This document shows, piece after piece, positions 42,508-50,661 of a DNA stretch of 59,562 bases (within the stretch, counting starts at the first letter, position 1; every line of letters begins with the position of its first letter). Under the pieces are notes generated by a model. The model made no database searches, was not told where the DNA came from, and worked only from the letters and a program-made list of their open reading frames with translations. A program made the translations under genes and the position numbers. The stretch comes from Deltaproteobacteria bacterium (GTDB lineage Bacteria; Desulfobacterota; Syntrophia; Syntrophales; UBA5619), in contig JAKAFS010000008.1 of assembly GCA_021817825.1 (NCBI GenBank), positions 1 to 59,562 on the forward strand, written 5' to 3'.

Positions 42508-43266
42508 TCATTTGGCCCCCGACTCTCCGCCGGGAACGAACCCCGCCTTCTGTAGAGCCTGCCAGAGGGGCCGGGTGTCTCGGTGCCGCGACCACCGCGT
42601 ATAGAACCAGTCCAGGTAGTGCCGCACCCCTTCCTTGGCCCAGTCCTCGTTCAAGGCCAGGTGACACGCCGGGTCGTCGTACTGGGCCACGAGCGCTTCC
42701 CGCTCTTTTGTCGTCAGCCGCCGGTAGGTCTCGCGATGCACGATGCCCGGACCCGTCAGGCGCCCTTTTTGATGAGGCGGTTCCTGGCCGGCATAGCCGA
42801 GCACCAGGGCAACGAGGGGGAAACAATGGCGATCGGGCAGCTCCAGGGCGGAGAAGACCCGTTCGATGGAGCCCCGGTGGATGCCGTTGGTGAAGAGCGA
42901 ATCGATCCCCAGGCTCCGGGCGGCGATGCAGGCCGTCTGCGCGGCCAGGATCGTATCCGTGCTCCCGGTGACGAAACCGGCGATATCGGGCACAGTGAAT
43001 TCGTGGCCGAGATGGCGAGCCAGGTCGATGATCCGCGTAAAATCGACGCAGAACACCAGCAGCCGGTCGCCCGCGTAGCCGCAGAGATGGCGCATCTTGT
43101 CCCTGTCGGAAACGGTCACGATGGAATAGCTCTGTCGCCCCGAGGCATTGGCCGCACGCACGGCGCAGTCGAGAACGGTTTGCAGGTCCGCACCGGAGAT
43201 GCGTCGCTTCGTGAAGTCGCCATGGATCGTCCGGAGGCTCCGGAGGGTGCGGATCGTCTCGTTCAT
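42508..43266 (-). CDS. Nitroreductase-family protein
   Basis: 252 residues from ATG at 43266 (AGGGG 6 bases upstream). FMN-type motifs are TIHGDFTKRRISGADLQTVLDCAVRAANASGRQSYSIV and LVLGYAGQEP. The C-terminus has ~60 extra residues with an Asp/Trp-rich stretch (ALNEDWAKEGVRHYLDWFY). Last gene of the DUF134-led operon, 11 bases after the methyltransferase. Electron acceptor unknown. Confidence 0.83.
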   Translation of the reverse strand: MNETIRTLRSLRTIHGDFTKRRISGADLQTVLDCAVRAANASGRQSYSIVTVSDRDKMRHLCGYAGDRLLVFCVDFTRIIDLARHLGHEFTVPDIAGFVTGSTDTILAAQTACIAARSLGIDSLFTNGIHRGSIERVFSALELPDRHCFPLVALVLGYAGQEPPHQKGRLTGPGIVHRETYRRLTTKEREALVAQYDDPACHLALNEDWAKEGVRHYLDWFYTRWSRHRDTRPLWQALQKAGFVPGGESGAK

Positions 43267-43277
43267 CAGGGTCCCCT

Positions 43278-43847
43278 TCACTTCTCGGCAATCACCAGAA
43301 AATGCTTCGGTAAGTCGCGGTAAATCTCGACGTTGCGAAAACCACCCTGCCGCAATTGCTGCTCGACCTCTTCCGGGGTGCAGCGCAAGTGGGCCGGAGG
43401 CCCTTCGGAGACCGCCTCTTTTTTCCAGTCCACGATCGCAATTCGGCCCTGTTTTTTCAGCAGCCGAAAGCTCTCCGCGACCATCGCTTCCGGTTTGTCC
43501 AATTCATGATGCAGGTTGATCATGATCACCAGATCCGCGACGCCGTCCGCCAGGGGAACGACACTGTCTTTCATGGGCATAGCGATGATCTGGGGATAAT
43601 GGGGACAGACATTTTCCTTCATCCAGTCGACCATGACCTCGGCGATATCCAAGGCATAGAGCTTCCCATCGGGGACATAGCGGGCAAAGGAGGCGCTGAA
43701 CAGGCCCGTTCCCGCGCCGATATCGACCAGCACCTCGGGATGGTCCAACGACAGACGCTGCCAGATCGCCTCGGGAGGAATATCGAGCAGCCTCGCCGGG
43801 TCATTCAGAACCTGGAGCTTTTTCGGATCGAACCGCTTTTTTTCCAT
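43278..43847 (-). CDS. SAM-dependent methyltransferase (class I)
   Basis: 189 residues from ATG at 43847 (GAGGA 7 bases upstream); the longer frame overlaps the preceding gene. SAM-binding motif VDIGAGTGLFSASFA (about 37-51), then YALDIAE and the post-I motif DLVIMINLHHEL. The substrate end carries RCTPEEVEQQLRQGGFRNVEIYRDLPKHFLVIAEK. Similar proteins are found next to metal and metalloid genes; the substrate cannot be stated. Confidence 0.88.
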   Translation of the reverse strand: MEKKRFDPKKLQVLNDPARLLDIPPEAIWQRLSLDHPEVLVDIGAGTGLFSASFARYVPDGKLYALDIAEVMVDWMKENVCPHYPQIIAMPMKDSVVPLADGVADLVIMINLHHELDKPEAMVAESFRLLKKQGRIAIVDWKKEAVSEGPPAHLRCTPEEVEQQLRQGGFRNVEIYRDLPKHFLVIAEK

Positions 43848-43884
43848 TAGTCGTTCCTCTGACAGATCGCGATCGCTTTCCCTA

Positions 43885-44250
43885 TCACCTGTTTTCGTGA
43901 CAGCCCTGCTCATGGGAAGCGCAGGCAATCCCCGAGTCCTGCAAGGTCCCCGCAAGCCATTGCTCGGTCACCTCCTGCACGTCACCAGAACAGCCTCTCA
44001 GCACCTCGATGCCGCAGTTGTTCAGGACATTGACGGCCCCCTGCCCCATGTTTCCGGCCAGCATCATCTTTACGCCCATCTCGGTGAGTCTCTGGGCGAT
44101 ATTGGACTTGCAGCCGCAGCCAGGCAGAGAGGAAACCCTTTCCTCGGCCAGGATTTCCTTCCGGTCATTGACCGTAAATACCGTAAAATATTCACAATGA
44201 CCGAAATGTTCGTCTACCTGATGCTGACAGGACGGTAAAGCAATCTTCAT
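43885..44250 (-). CDS. NifX/NafY-like dinitrogenase-cofactor-family protein
   Basis: 121 residues from ATG at 44250 (AAGGAG 6 bases upstream). Starts MKIALPSCQHQVDEHFGHCEYFTVF, the family metal-cluster-carrier motif (HFGHC), then GVKMMLAGNMGQGAVNVLNNCGIEV. It ends in a Cys/His-rich tail (CASHEQGCHENR). Such proteins bind Fe-Mo or Fe-S type clusters. No nitrogenase gene is present, so it probably handles another metal cluster. Follows the DUF134 regulator by 29 bases. Confidence 0.9.
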   Translation of the reverse strand: MKIALPSCQHQVDEHFGHCEYFTVFTVNDRKEILAEERVSSLPGCGCKSNIAQRLTEMGVKMMLAGNMGQGAVNVLNNCGIEVLRGCSGDVQEVTEQWLAGTLQDSGIACASHEQGCHENR

Positions 44251-44279
44251 GTTCTTCTCCTTTTCCCAATCGTTCGATT

Positions 44280-44672
44280 TTATGCCCGCTTCCGGCAATG
44301 GGGGCAACTTTTTGGATTCGGCGTCTCCCCGGAAAGGGCGAAAGCCCGGCGGCAACGGGGACAATGGGTGGAGACCTCCGCATTCGTTGCCACAGGTCCC
44401 CCCGCGATCCGCAGGACCTTGCCATTGACGAGGACATCGGCGATCTTTCTGCGCGCCAGGGCAACGATCCTTCCGAAGGTCTGCCGCGAGACGTTCATCA
44501 GCGAGGCGGCCTCCTCCTGATAGAGCCCTTCGAGATCGGCGAGGCGAATCGCTTCATACTCGTCGAGGGTCAAGCGCACCTCCTCGACGGCCGTCACTTC
44601 CGCCCCTTGGGGCCGAAAACAGGTCTTCTCCGGCCCGGCGCCTACCTGCCGGCAACATTTCGGTCGCACCAT
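44280..44672 (-). CDS. DUF134 DNA-binding regulator with Cys-rich ends
   Basis: 130 residues. N-terminal MVRPKCCRQV; a sigma-70-region-4-like helix-turn-helix at about 33-75 (LTLDEYEAIRLADLEGLYQEEAASLMNVSRQTFGRIVALARRKIADVLVNGKVLRI); then a zinc-ribbon-like end CPRCRRAF...CPHCRKR. DUF134 genes commonly sit with NifX-like genes, as here. The consensus promoter just upstream contains a palindrome that this protein may bind, giving self-control. Predicted leader is only about 10 bases. Confidence 0.88.
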   Translation of the reverse strand: MVRPKCCRQVGAGPEKTCFRPQGAEVTAVEEVRLTLDEYEAIRLADLEGLYQEEAASLMNVSRQTFGRIVALARRKIADVLVNGKVLRIAGGPVATNAEVSTHCPRCRRAFALSGETPNPKSCPHCRKRA

Positions 44673-44689
44673 AACTCCTCCTGGTCGGC

Positions 44690-44718
44690 ATTATAAGCAT
44701 ATGCCCATAACGTGTCAA
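44690..44718 (-). promoter_or_regulatory. Consensus sigma-70 promoter with palindromic operator candidate
   Basis: Minus strand TTGACA (44713-44718), exactly 17 bases, TATAAT (44690-44695). The spacer holds the perfect palindrome GCATATGC (44697-44704) within a wider symmetry TTAT-N2-GCATATGC-N2-ATAA (44691-44710). A bound protein would cover the promoter. Confidence 0.85.
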
Positions 44719-44802
44719 GGCAAAAAATGAGGAGCGCAAAAAACGAGATGCGTCTACGAAACCAAACTGACCACTAAAAAAAATGACTGCGGTAATGACG
44801 GG

Positions 44803-45255
44803 CTAGGTGTAAAGCGACAGGACGGTGCCCTTGAAAAAGAGGGCAAAGGCGGCCAAACCGGCCAAGAGTGCGGCCAGGGCAAGCCATTTGTTCATCTTCG
44901 GGAAATGGGCGACGAACAGGGCCACGATACACAAACCGAAAACCAGACAGAAGAGGCAATAGGTCTGATGGACGATCTGAAACCGGACCAGCAGGATCTC
45001 GCCGCCCAGAGCGCCGGAAAGCATCATCGTTCGCAGATGCCGAACCGGCGAACCGTAGCGGGAGACGGGCGGCAGGGCCATTACCAGCAGGACCGCCATA
45101 TAGAGGATTCCGATCCACCTGAGATCCACACCCCAGAAGGTCCCCTGGAGCGACGAGCAGCTGGTATCGCAGACCTCGTAGAAGACCATCAACCCGATGC
45201 CGATGACCGGAAGCGCCCGGTCGATGATTTTTCTGATCCCGTCGCCTGTCTTCAT
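44803..45255 (-). CDS. VKOR-like membrane thiol oxidase
   Basis: 150 residues, about four membrane helices. Cys29/Cys33 (CDTSC) and the active-site pair Cys100/Cys103 (YCLFC) match the vitamin-K-epoxide-reductase fold used in place of DsbB. It reoxidises a DsbA partner with quinone. The DsbA-like protein is encoded 24 bases upstream in the same operon. GGAAGG precedes the ATG. Confidence 0.85.
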   Translation of the reverse strand: MKTGDGIRKIIDRALPVIGIGLMVFYEVCDTSCSSLQGTFWGVDLRWIGILYMAVLLVMALPPVSRYGSPVRHLRTMMLSGALGGEILLVRFQIVHQTYCLFCLVFGLCIVALFVAHFPKMNKWLALAALLAGLAAFALFFKGTVLSLYT

Positions 45256-45279
45256 GATCCTTCCTTTCTCTCTGGCCCT

Positions 45280-45861
45280 TTATTGCAGCGCCTTGACGGC
45301 CTTGAGGATATCGTCCTTCCCGATGAACTTATTCTTCTGTCCGCCTTTGACGATGACGCAGGTCGGCGTCCTGTCGATGCCGTCTTCGGTCAGCAGGGCG
45401 TTGTACCGGGCGAAGAGGGGCTTCAGGTCGAAGACCTCGTAGGGAATCCCCTTGGCCTTGAAGATCCCCTCGAGCCTGTCCGGCTTTTTGCCGTCCTCGG
45501 AAAGGGAAGCCTCGATGAGGGTGTTTCGGACCAGGAAGGCCTGCTCCAGACTGTGCTTCGCCTTGAGGGCATAGAGAAAACGACGTGCGTAGAAAGGCGA
45601 ATTAGGGGTATTGGGCACATCCACCAGCGTCAGCCGGATCTGATTTTTCTTGAGCATCTCCTTCAGGATCGGTTCGACCAACGGTTCCAGGGCCCGGCAG
45701 GGGGGGCAGAAATAGTCGGTATAGAGCCGCACCTCTACGGGTCCCGAGCCGAAGGCGGGAAAGGGTTTATCCGCCCCTTCGGCCGCACCGCCCCCCATCG
45801 CGATCACTCCGGCGACGATCACCGCCAGCAACCCTGAGAGAAGCGTGTTTTTGAATCTCAT
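45280..45861 (-). CDS. Exported DsbA/DsbG-like thiol-disulfide protein
   Basis: 193 residues. Start at ATG 45861, with GGAGG 6 bases upstream; the ATG two codons earlier abuts it. Signal peptide about 1-30. Thioredoxin fold with active site YFCPPC (Cys52, Cys55) and the cis-Pro segment RTPTCVIV near 165. Introduces disulfides in exported proteins; the VKOR-like gene follows. The pair probably supports the Cys-rich metal proteins encoded around it, by inference. Confidence 0.88.
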   Translation of the reverse strand: MRFKNTLLSGLLAVIVAGVIAMGGGAAEGADKPFPAFGSGPVEVRLYTDYFCPPCRALEPLVEPILKEMLKKNQIRLTLVDVPNTPNSPFYARRFLYALKAKHSLEQAFLVRNTLIEASLSEDGKKPDRLEGIFKAKGIPYEVFDLKPLFARYNALLTEDGIDRTPTCVIVKGGQKNKFIGKDDILKAVKALQ

Positions 45862-46002
45862 GTTCATCCTCCTCGGCGCAAACCATTTCGCCTCATGGGC
45901 ACTGCAAGTTGCCTTCCGATACCGTGCCTTTTCTACACGGTGACAGCCGTAACATAAAATGGTCCCCTTTTCAACACCGCAAGAGCGATCGATCGCGAGC
46001 GC

Positions 46003-46956
46003 TTATCCTCCCCCAGCCTCGTTGCCCCAATTGCAATGGTTGCAATGGGCCATCGCCTCAGACGAAGCGGACACGATCTGAACTGTGGCATGATTGATCC
46101 CGTATTTCTCGAACAGGACCTCCTGGGCCGCCCGGATGATCCTTTCGTTGTCGGCAGGCTCTCCGCTGGAAACAAAATGGGCGGACAGGAGGATCTGATC
46201 GGTCCCGGTCTGCCAGATATGGAGATCATTGACCTCTTTCACATCCTCTATGGCCAGCAGGGCATCCCGGACCTGGACAAAATCGATCCCCGGCGGCACG
46301 GCATCGAGCAGCGAATTGACGGCCTCGCGGACGATCTTATAGATCTCGCGGGCGATGACCAGACAGATGATCAGGGAGAGAAACGGATCGACGAAGGTCC
46401 AGCCGAAGGCCATGATCAGTAGCGCGCCGACGATCACCGCGAGAGAAAACAGGGAATCCTGGAGGGAATGGAGCCAGGCGCTTTTCATGTTGATGTTCCG
46501 CGCCGAGATCTTCTGGAGCAGGAGCGTGGCCGCCCCGTTTCCCACGAAGGCCACGACGGCGACCCAGAGCATCGTCTGACCGGGGATCTCCGCCGGCATA
46601 GTGAATCGCTTCAGGGTTTCCCAGAAAACGAAGGCGATGACGACGGACAAACCGATGCTGTTCACGAAGGCGGCGACAAACTCGATCTTTCGATAACCAT
46701 AGGTCTTCCTCTCGTTTGCCGGACGGCGGGCGACCTTCTCCGCCCAGTAGCTGAAAAGCATGTGCGCGATGTCGCTCAGGTTATGGACGGCATCCGAGAG
46801 GAGCGCCATGCTCTGAATCAACAGGCCGAAAACCAGCTCGAAGGCCACGATCCCGCCGTTGATGACGATGGCGAAGATCAGGTTTTTCAATGACGCCGGC
46901 GGTTCGTGGTGATGACCGTCTCCCTGGCCGTGGTGGTGAGCGTGTTCCTGATTCAT
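46003..46956 (-). CDS. Cation diffusion facilitator (CzcD-type)
   Basis: 317 residues. His-rich N-terminus (EHAHHHGQGDGHHH), six helices, metal-site motif LLSDAVHNLSD (about 53-63) and C-terminal ferredoxin-like cytoplasmic domain (NDLHIWQTGTDQILLSAHFV). Exports zinc, cobalt or cadmium in exchange for protons. Starts 4 bases after the CcdA gene; last gene of the arsR-led run. Confidence 0.93.
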   Translation of the reverse strand: MNQEHAHHHGQGDGHHHEPPASLKNLIFAIVINGGIVAFELVFGLLIQSMALLSDAVHNLSDIAHMLFSYWAEKVARRPANERKTYGYRKIEFVAAFVNSIGLSVVIAFVFWETLKRFTMPAEIPGQTMLWVAVVAFVGNGAATLLLQKISARNINMKSAWLHSLQDSLFSLAVIVGALLIMAFGWTFVDPFLSLIICLVIAREIYKIVREAVNSLLDAVPPGIDFVQVRDALLAIEDVKEVNDLHIWQTGTDQILLSAHFVSSGEPADNERIIRAAQEVLFEKYGINHATVQIVSASSEAMAHCNHCNWGNEAGGG

Positions 46957-46960
46957 GAGT

Positions 46961-47668
46961 TCAACCTACCATAAAAGGACTGCCGATGAAATAGAGGCCC
47001 AACAGGGCGATGACGACCCCGGCGCCCTTCCGGAACCACCCCCCCGAGCCGATCCACATCGCGCTTTCGGTCAGCCGCCGAACCGCCGCTGTCGAGCTGC
47101 CGGCGATGACAATCGGGAGACAATGCCCCAGGGCGAAAAGAAGGATCAGCAGGACCCCGGTCAGGACCTGCTGTTGAACCGTGATAATCGCCAGGATCGG
47201 GGCGATGAAGCCGAAGGTGCAGGAGCCGGAGAGCACCCCATAGGCGAGTCCCAGGAGAAAGGCGCCGCGGAGTCCCTTGACGTTGAGCCGTTGCAGCCGG
47301 CTCCCGGAGAGGTTGCACTTCTCCACCCCCAGCATCCCCAGGGCGACCCAGATCAGGACGAAACCGACCACGATTTGCCAGGTGCTGCCCACGTCACCGA
47401 GCATTCTTCCCAAAAGGGCGCAGACGACACCGATGACGGCGATCGTGATGAAAAGCCCGGCGGTAAAAAGGATGGCGTAATGGGCGGCCTGGCGCGGCTG
47501 GAGGGCTTTTTCCTGGCCGGCGACATAGGCCACGATCAAGGGGATCGAGGCCAGATGACAGGGACTGAACAGGACGCTGACCATGCCCCACAAAAAACAG
47601 CCCAGCGCCGCAAGCCAGATTGCGCCGGTGATCCAGTCGTTGATGGTGAGAAATAATTGCGTCAACAT
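46961..47668 (-). CDS. CcdA/DsbD-type thiol-electron transporter
   Basis: 235 residues, six or seven helices. The redox Cys pair is in VLFSPCHLASIPLI (about 36) and SGSCTFGFIAPIL (about 149), the CcdA pattern. Carries reducing power from cytoplasmic thioredoxin across the membrane. The gene just upstream is a thioredoxin that is broken here, which would normally be its electron donor. AAGGAC precedes the ATG. Confidence 0.88.
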   Translation of the reverse strand: MLTQLFLTINDWITGAIWLAALGCFLWGMVSVLFSPCHLASIPLIVAYVAGQEKALQPRQAAHYAILFTAGLFITIAVIGVVCALLGRMLGDVGSTWQIVVGFVLIWVALGMLGVEKCNLSGSRLQRLNVKGLRGAFLLGLAYGVLSGSCTFGFIAPILAIITVQQQVLTGVLLILLFALGHCLPIVIAGSSTAAVRRLTESAMWIGSGGWFRKGAGVVIALLGLYFIGSPFMVG

Positions 47669-47683
47669 GCGGTCCTTTTTATT

Positions 47684-47992
47684 TTACACCTTTGCCTTGA
47701 AGCGGTTGACAATCTCTTCCTCGCTAAGAAAGACTTCGTGCCGGTAGACCTCCTTGCCTTCCTTGTCGAAGAAGATCTGCGTGGGGATGGCGCGGATGCC
47801 GAAACGGGTGGCCGGCGCCCGGTCCTCTCATAGATCCAGAAAGGCAATGGCCGCCCGGCCTGGGTACTCCTTCTCCAGCTTCTCCAGGATCGGCGCCATC
47901 ATCTTGCAGGGAATGCGCTTCTTCGCCCCCAGGTCGATCATCGTCACCATCCTCTTAACCGGGATCTCCGGCGGTTTGTCGGCGGCAGCCAT
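47684..47992 (-). pseudogene. Thioredoxin-family gene with in-frame TGA and lost active-site Cys
   Basis: Read through the stop, the frame gives MVTMIDLGAKKRIPCKMMAPILEKL...AIAFLDL(TGA)EDRAPATRFGIRAIPTQIFFDKEGKEVYRHEVFL, about 102 residues, clearly thioredoxin-like. The TGA (codon 55, 47828-47830) is where relatives have Trp (DVW). The active site, usually CIPC, reads RIPC (CGC for TGC). Two independent damages suggest a decaying gene; sequencing error is possible for either. Selenocysteine is unlikely because the TGA is not at the active site. It starts 3 bases after the radical SAM stop and is followed by ccdA. Confidence 0.85.
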
Positions 47993-47995
47993 CTC

Positions 47996-49219
47996 TTACG
48001 CGCAGCGCAGGACGCCCCGCGCCCAGAGACAGTCGCCGCAGACCGGGAAAGGGTTGCCATAGCAATCCAGTTCGTTTTTCTCCGCATCATCGCAACCGCC
48101 GCAATCGGTGCACGGCGAAAACTCGAATTTGCGGACTCGCTCGCGAAAGGCGGGGTACTCCGGTTTTTCCCAGATCGCCCGCAGGGATTCTTCCGGCAAG
48201 CGGCCGTATTCGCAACGGCGGAATGATTTTTTCCAGCCCCGCAAGTAGCAGGTGTAGGAATGGAGCAGCGGCGGACAGGGGCTGACGCCGCCGTGCCAGG
48301 CCACAGCCAGGCTCCCTGGCTGGACGAAGGGACAATAGTTGTTCCGCTGGTTCAGGTTGATGTCGAGATAGCTCAGGTTCGGCTGCTGGCTCATGATCTT
48401 TGTCAGCGGTTTCAGCGTGTCCCGGTTCCAATCCATTTTGGGAAGGATCCAGAGCGGGTTGAAGGTCGCTCCCTCGCCTTCGTAGCTGGTCGGTCCCATA
48501 TTATAGAGGATCTCACCCTGCATCTCCGCCGTGTAGGGAAGCACGTTCGACACGATGATATAGGAGGCCCGGATCTTGGCGGCAATCTCCTGGATGGCGG
48601 GCAATTCATGGATGTTGCTCTTCATGGCCACGAACTCGATCCCGATCTTCAGCGGCGCCGAAGGCTCGATGTCAGCCCTGTGCGCCATCGGCGCCAATAG
48701 CATGTGTTCGAACTCACTCAGCGAAGGAACAGCGCAACATACCGACTCGGGTTCACTTGCAATACCGAGTTGTTCGGTACGTTTTTTTTTGCTCCACCAG
48801 TAGAGTTTTTGCACATTTTCGGTAATCCGCTCCAGGGATGCCCCCGGCCGGACGGCGCCATGTGCTTCTTCGGACGTGCCGTCGATGGAAACCGTGAACT
48901 GGTCGAGCCCGGCATCGATGAGTTTTTCCGCCAGCGCCGAGGTAAGGAGCATCGCATTGCTCGTCATCTCCGTCCGCAACCCCCGCTCATGGGCCAGGCG
49001 GATCATCTCCGGAAACCGGGGATGGACGAGCGGCTCGCCGAAACCGGCAAAGGCAATGGTTTTCGCCTCCGGGAATGCCTCGAGGCCGTTGATGAGCGCC
49101 TCATAGACGGGCCACTCCATATCGCCGAAGGGTTCGTCCCAGGAATGACGGATACAGGTGACGCAGCTCAAATTGCAGCGGCTGGTGGGCTCCACGTAGA
49201 TCTTGTTCAGTTTATCCAT
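47996..49219 (-). CDS. Radical SAM/SPASM protein, tungsten-cofactor-maturase-like
   Basis: 407 residues from ATG at 49219; a GTG ten codons earlier is the alternative. Radical SAM Cys motif CNLSCVTC (Cys15, Cys19, Cys22), with PTSRCNLSCVTCIRHSWDEPFGDM and FAGFGEPLVHPR. This recalls the family annotated as tungsten-oxidoreductase radical SAM maturases. C-terminal SPASM-type Cys cluster (CTDCGGCDDAEKNELDCYGNPFPVCGDCLWARG). About 45 residues (145-189, including VCCAVP) look inserted before IGIEFVAMKSN. A run of nine A occurs at codons 144-146. No aldehyde:ferredoxin oxidoreductase gene is in view. Sits in a metal/thiol operon between acr3 and a thioredoxin. Confidence 0.83.
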   Translation of the reverse strand: MDKLNKIYVEPTSRCNLSCVTCIRHSWDEPFGDMEWPVYEALINGLEAFPEAKTIAFAGFGEPLVHPRFPEMIRLAHERGLRTEMTSNAMLLTSALAEKLIDAGLDQFTVSIDGTSEEAHGAVRPGASLERITENVQKLYWWSKKKRTEQLGIASEPESVCCAVPSLSEFEHMLLAPMAHRADIEPSAPLKIGIEFVAMKSNIHELPAIQEIAAKIRASYIIVSNVLPYTAEMQGEILYNMGPTSYEGEGATFNPLWILPKMDWNRDTLKPLTKIMSQQPNLSYLDINLNQRNNYCPFVQPGSLAVAWHGGVSPCPPLLHSYTCYLRGWKKSFRRCEYGRLPEESLRAIWEKPEYPAFRERVRKFEFSPCTDCGGCDDAEKNELDCYGNPFPVCGDCLWARGVLRCA

Positions 49220-49266
49220 GGAACCCCGCTTTATGGTTCTTTCCGACACAACGGTTATTGCCAGTT

Positions 49267-50370
49267 CTATTCACAACGGGTCGCCTCGACGGTGCAGACA
49301 CGGGCCAGGTCTCCCTTTTCACCGGGAAAATACCTCTTCCTGATCCAAAAGGCCACGTTGACCAGACTGATCAGGACCGGCACCTCGACAAGAGGGCCGA
49401 TCACCGCCGCAAAGGCCGCCCCGTGGTTGATCCCGAAGACGCCGACGGCCACCGCGATGGCCAGTTCGAAATTGTTGCTTGCAGCGGTAAAAGAAAGGGT
49501 CGCCGACTTGCCGTAATCGGCACCCGCTTTCGCGCTCATCCAGAAGCTCACCAGGAACATGACGATGAAATAGATGAGAAGCGGCACGGCGATGAGGGCC
49601 ACGTCAGCGGGCTTCTCGATGATCTTTTTCCCCTGCATGGAGAACATGACCACGATCGTGAACAGGAGCGCCACCAGCGTCATCGGGGAGATCCGGGGGA
49701 TGAATTTCTCATGGTACCAGACCTTCCCGCACAGATTGACGAGGATAAAGCGGGTGATCATTCCAGCCAGGAAAGGAATCCCCAGGTAGATGAAGACGCT
49801 CTCGGCGATCTGACCGATCGTGATCGCGACCACGGCCCCTGATAACCCCAAAAACGGCGGCAGGACGGTGATGAAGAGCCAGGCGTAGACGCTGTAGAAG
49901 AGGACCTGGAAGATGGCGTTGAAGGCAACGAGGCCCGCGCAGTACTCGCAATCGCCCTGGGCCAGATCGTTCCAGACGATGACCATGGCAATGCAGCGGG
50001 CAAGACCGATCATGATGAGACCGATCATGAATTCCGGCTGGTTGTGCAGAAAGGCAATAGCCAGCAGAAACATCAGGACCGGTCCGATGATCCAGTTTTG
50101 AACCAGGCTCAGGCCCAGGACTTTGAAGTTCCGGAAGACATCGCCCAGTTCCTCGTATTTCACCTTGGCCAGGGGCGGGTACATCATCAGGATGAGTCCG
50201 ACGGCAATCGGGATGCTCGTCTGGGTTCCTTGGGGACGGAGCGCACTGATCCAGTCGCCGACGCCGGGGGCGAAATACCCCAACAACACGCCCGCCGCCA
50301 TGGCCAGAAAGATCCAGAGCGTCAGGTAGCGGTCCAGAAACGACAATCGTTTAGCAATGCCATCAGTCAT
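49267..50370 (-). CDS. acr3: Arsenite efflux permease Acr3
   Basis: 367 residues, ten hydrophobic helices. Family motifs are [34 protein letters not shown], holding the essential Cys (ARC), and [18 protein letters not shown]. Pumps arsenite out using the membrane potential. GGAGC lies 6 bases before the ATG. In operon with arsR-type regulator, permease and CxxC protein. Confidence 0.95.
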   Translation of the reverse strand: MTDGIAKRLSFLDRYLTLWIFLAMAAGVLLGYFAPGVGDWISALRPQGTQTSIPIAVGLILMMYPPLAKVKYEELGDVFRNFKVLGLSLVQNWIIGPVLMFLLAIAFLHNQPEFMIGLIMIGLARCIAMVIVWNDLAQGDCEYCAGLVAFNAIFQVLFYSVYAWLFITVLPPFLGLSGAVVAITIGQIAESVFIYLGIPFLAGMITRFILVNLCGKVWYHEKFIPRISPMTLVALLFTIVVMFSMQGKKIIEKPADVALIAVPLLIYFIVMFLVSFWMSAKAGADYGKSATLSFTAASNNFELAIAVAVGVFGINHGAAFAAVIGPLVEVPVLISLVNVAFWIRKRYFPGEKGDLARVCTVEATRCE

Positions 50371-50391
50371 GATTTGCTCCGCAAAGATTGC

Positions 50392-50625
50392 TTATTTTTC
50401 CAGCCAGGACAGGATCTCTTCTTTTTTCGGAATCTTGCCCACAGACTTGACTTGACCATCCACGACCACGGCCGGCGTGCTGAAAACGCCGTAACCAGCG
50501 ATTTCACGGAAGTCGGTGACATGGTCCACAACGGCCTCGACGCCTGCTTCGGCAACCGCCTCCCGCGCCATTTTTTCCAGTTGCTGACATTTCGCGCACC
50601 CAACTCCCAATATTTTGATATTCAT
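50392..50625 (-). CDS. Small thioredoxin-fold CxxC protein
   Basis: 77 residues from ATG at 50625 (AAGGAG 9 bases upstream). Active-site CAKC (GVGCAKCQQL, about residues 7-13) and cis-Pro segment STPAVVVDGQV. This is the MTH895/'redox-active disulfide 2' type common beside DUF318 permeases and acr3. Likely reduces or hands over a metalloid or supports the permease. Confidence 0.9.
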   Translation of the reverse strand: MNIKILGVGCAKCQQLEKMAREAVAEAGVEAVVDHVTDFREIAGYGVFSTPAVVVDGQVKSVGKIPKKEEILSWLEK

Positions 50626-50661
50626 AGAAAAATTCTCCTTTCCTACCACATGGCTGTCGCA

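Noticed and set aside
47828-47830. Selenocysteine at the TGA of the thioredoxin gene
   Set aside because: The TGA falls at a Trp position outside the active site, and I see no convincing SECIS-like hairpin right after it.
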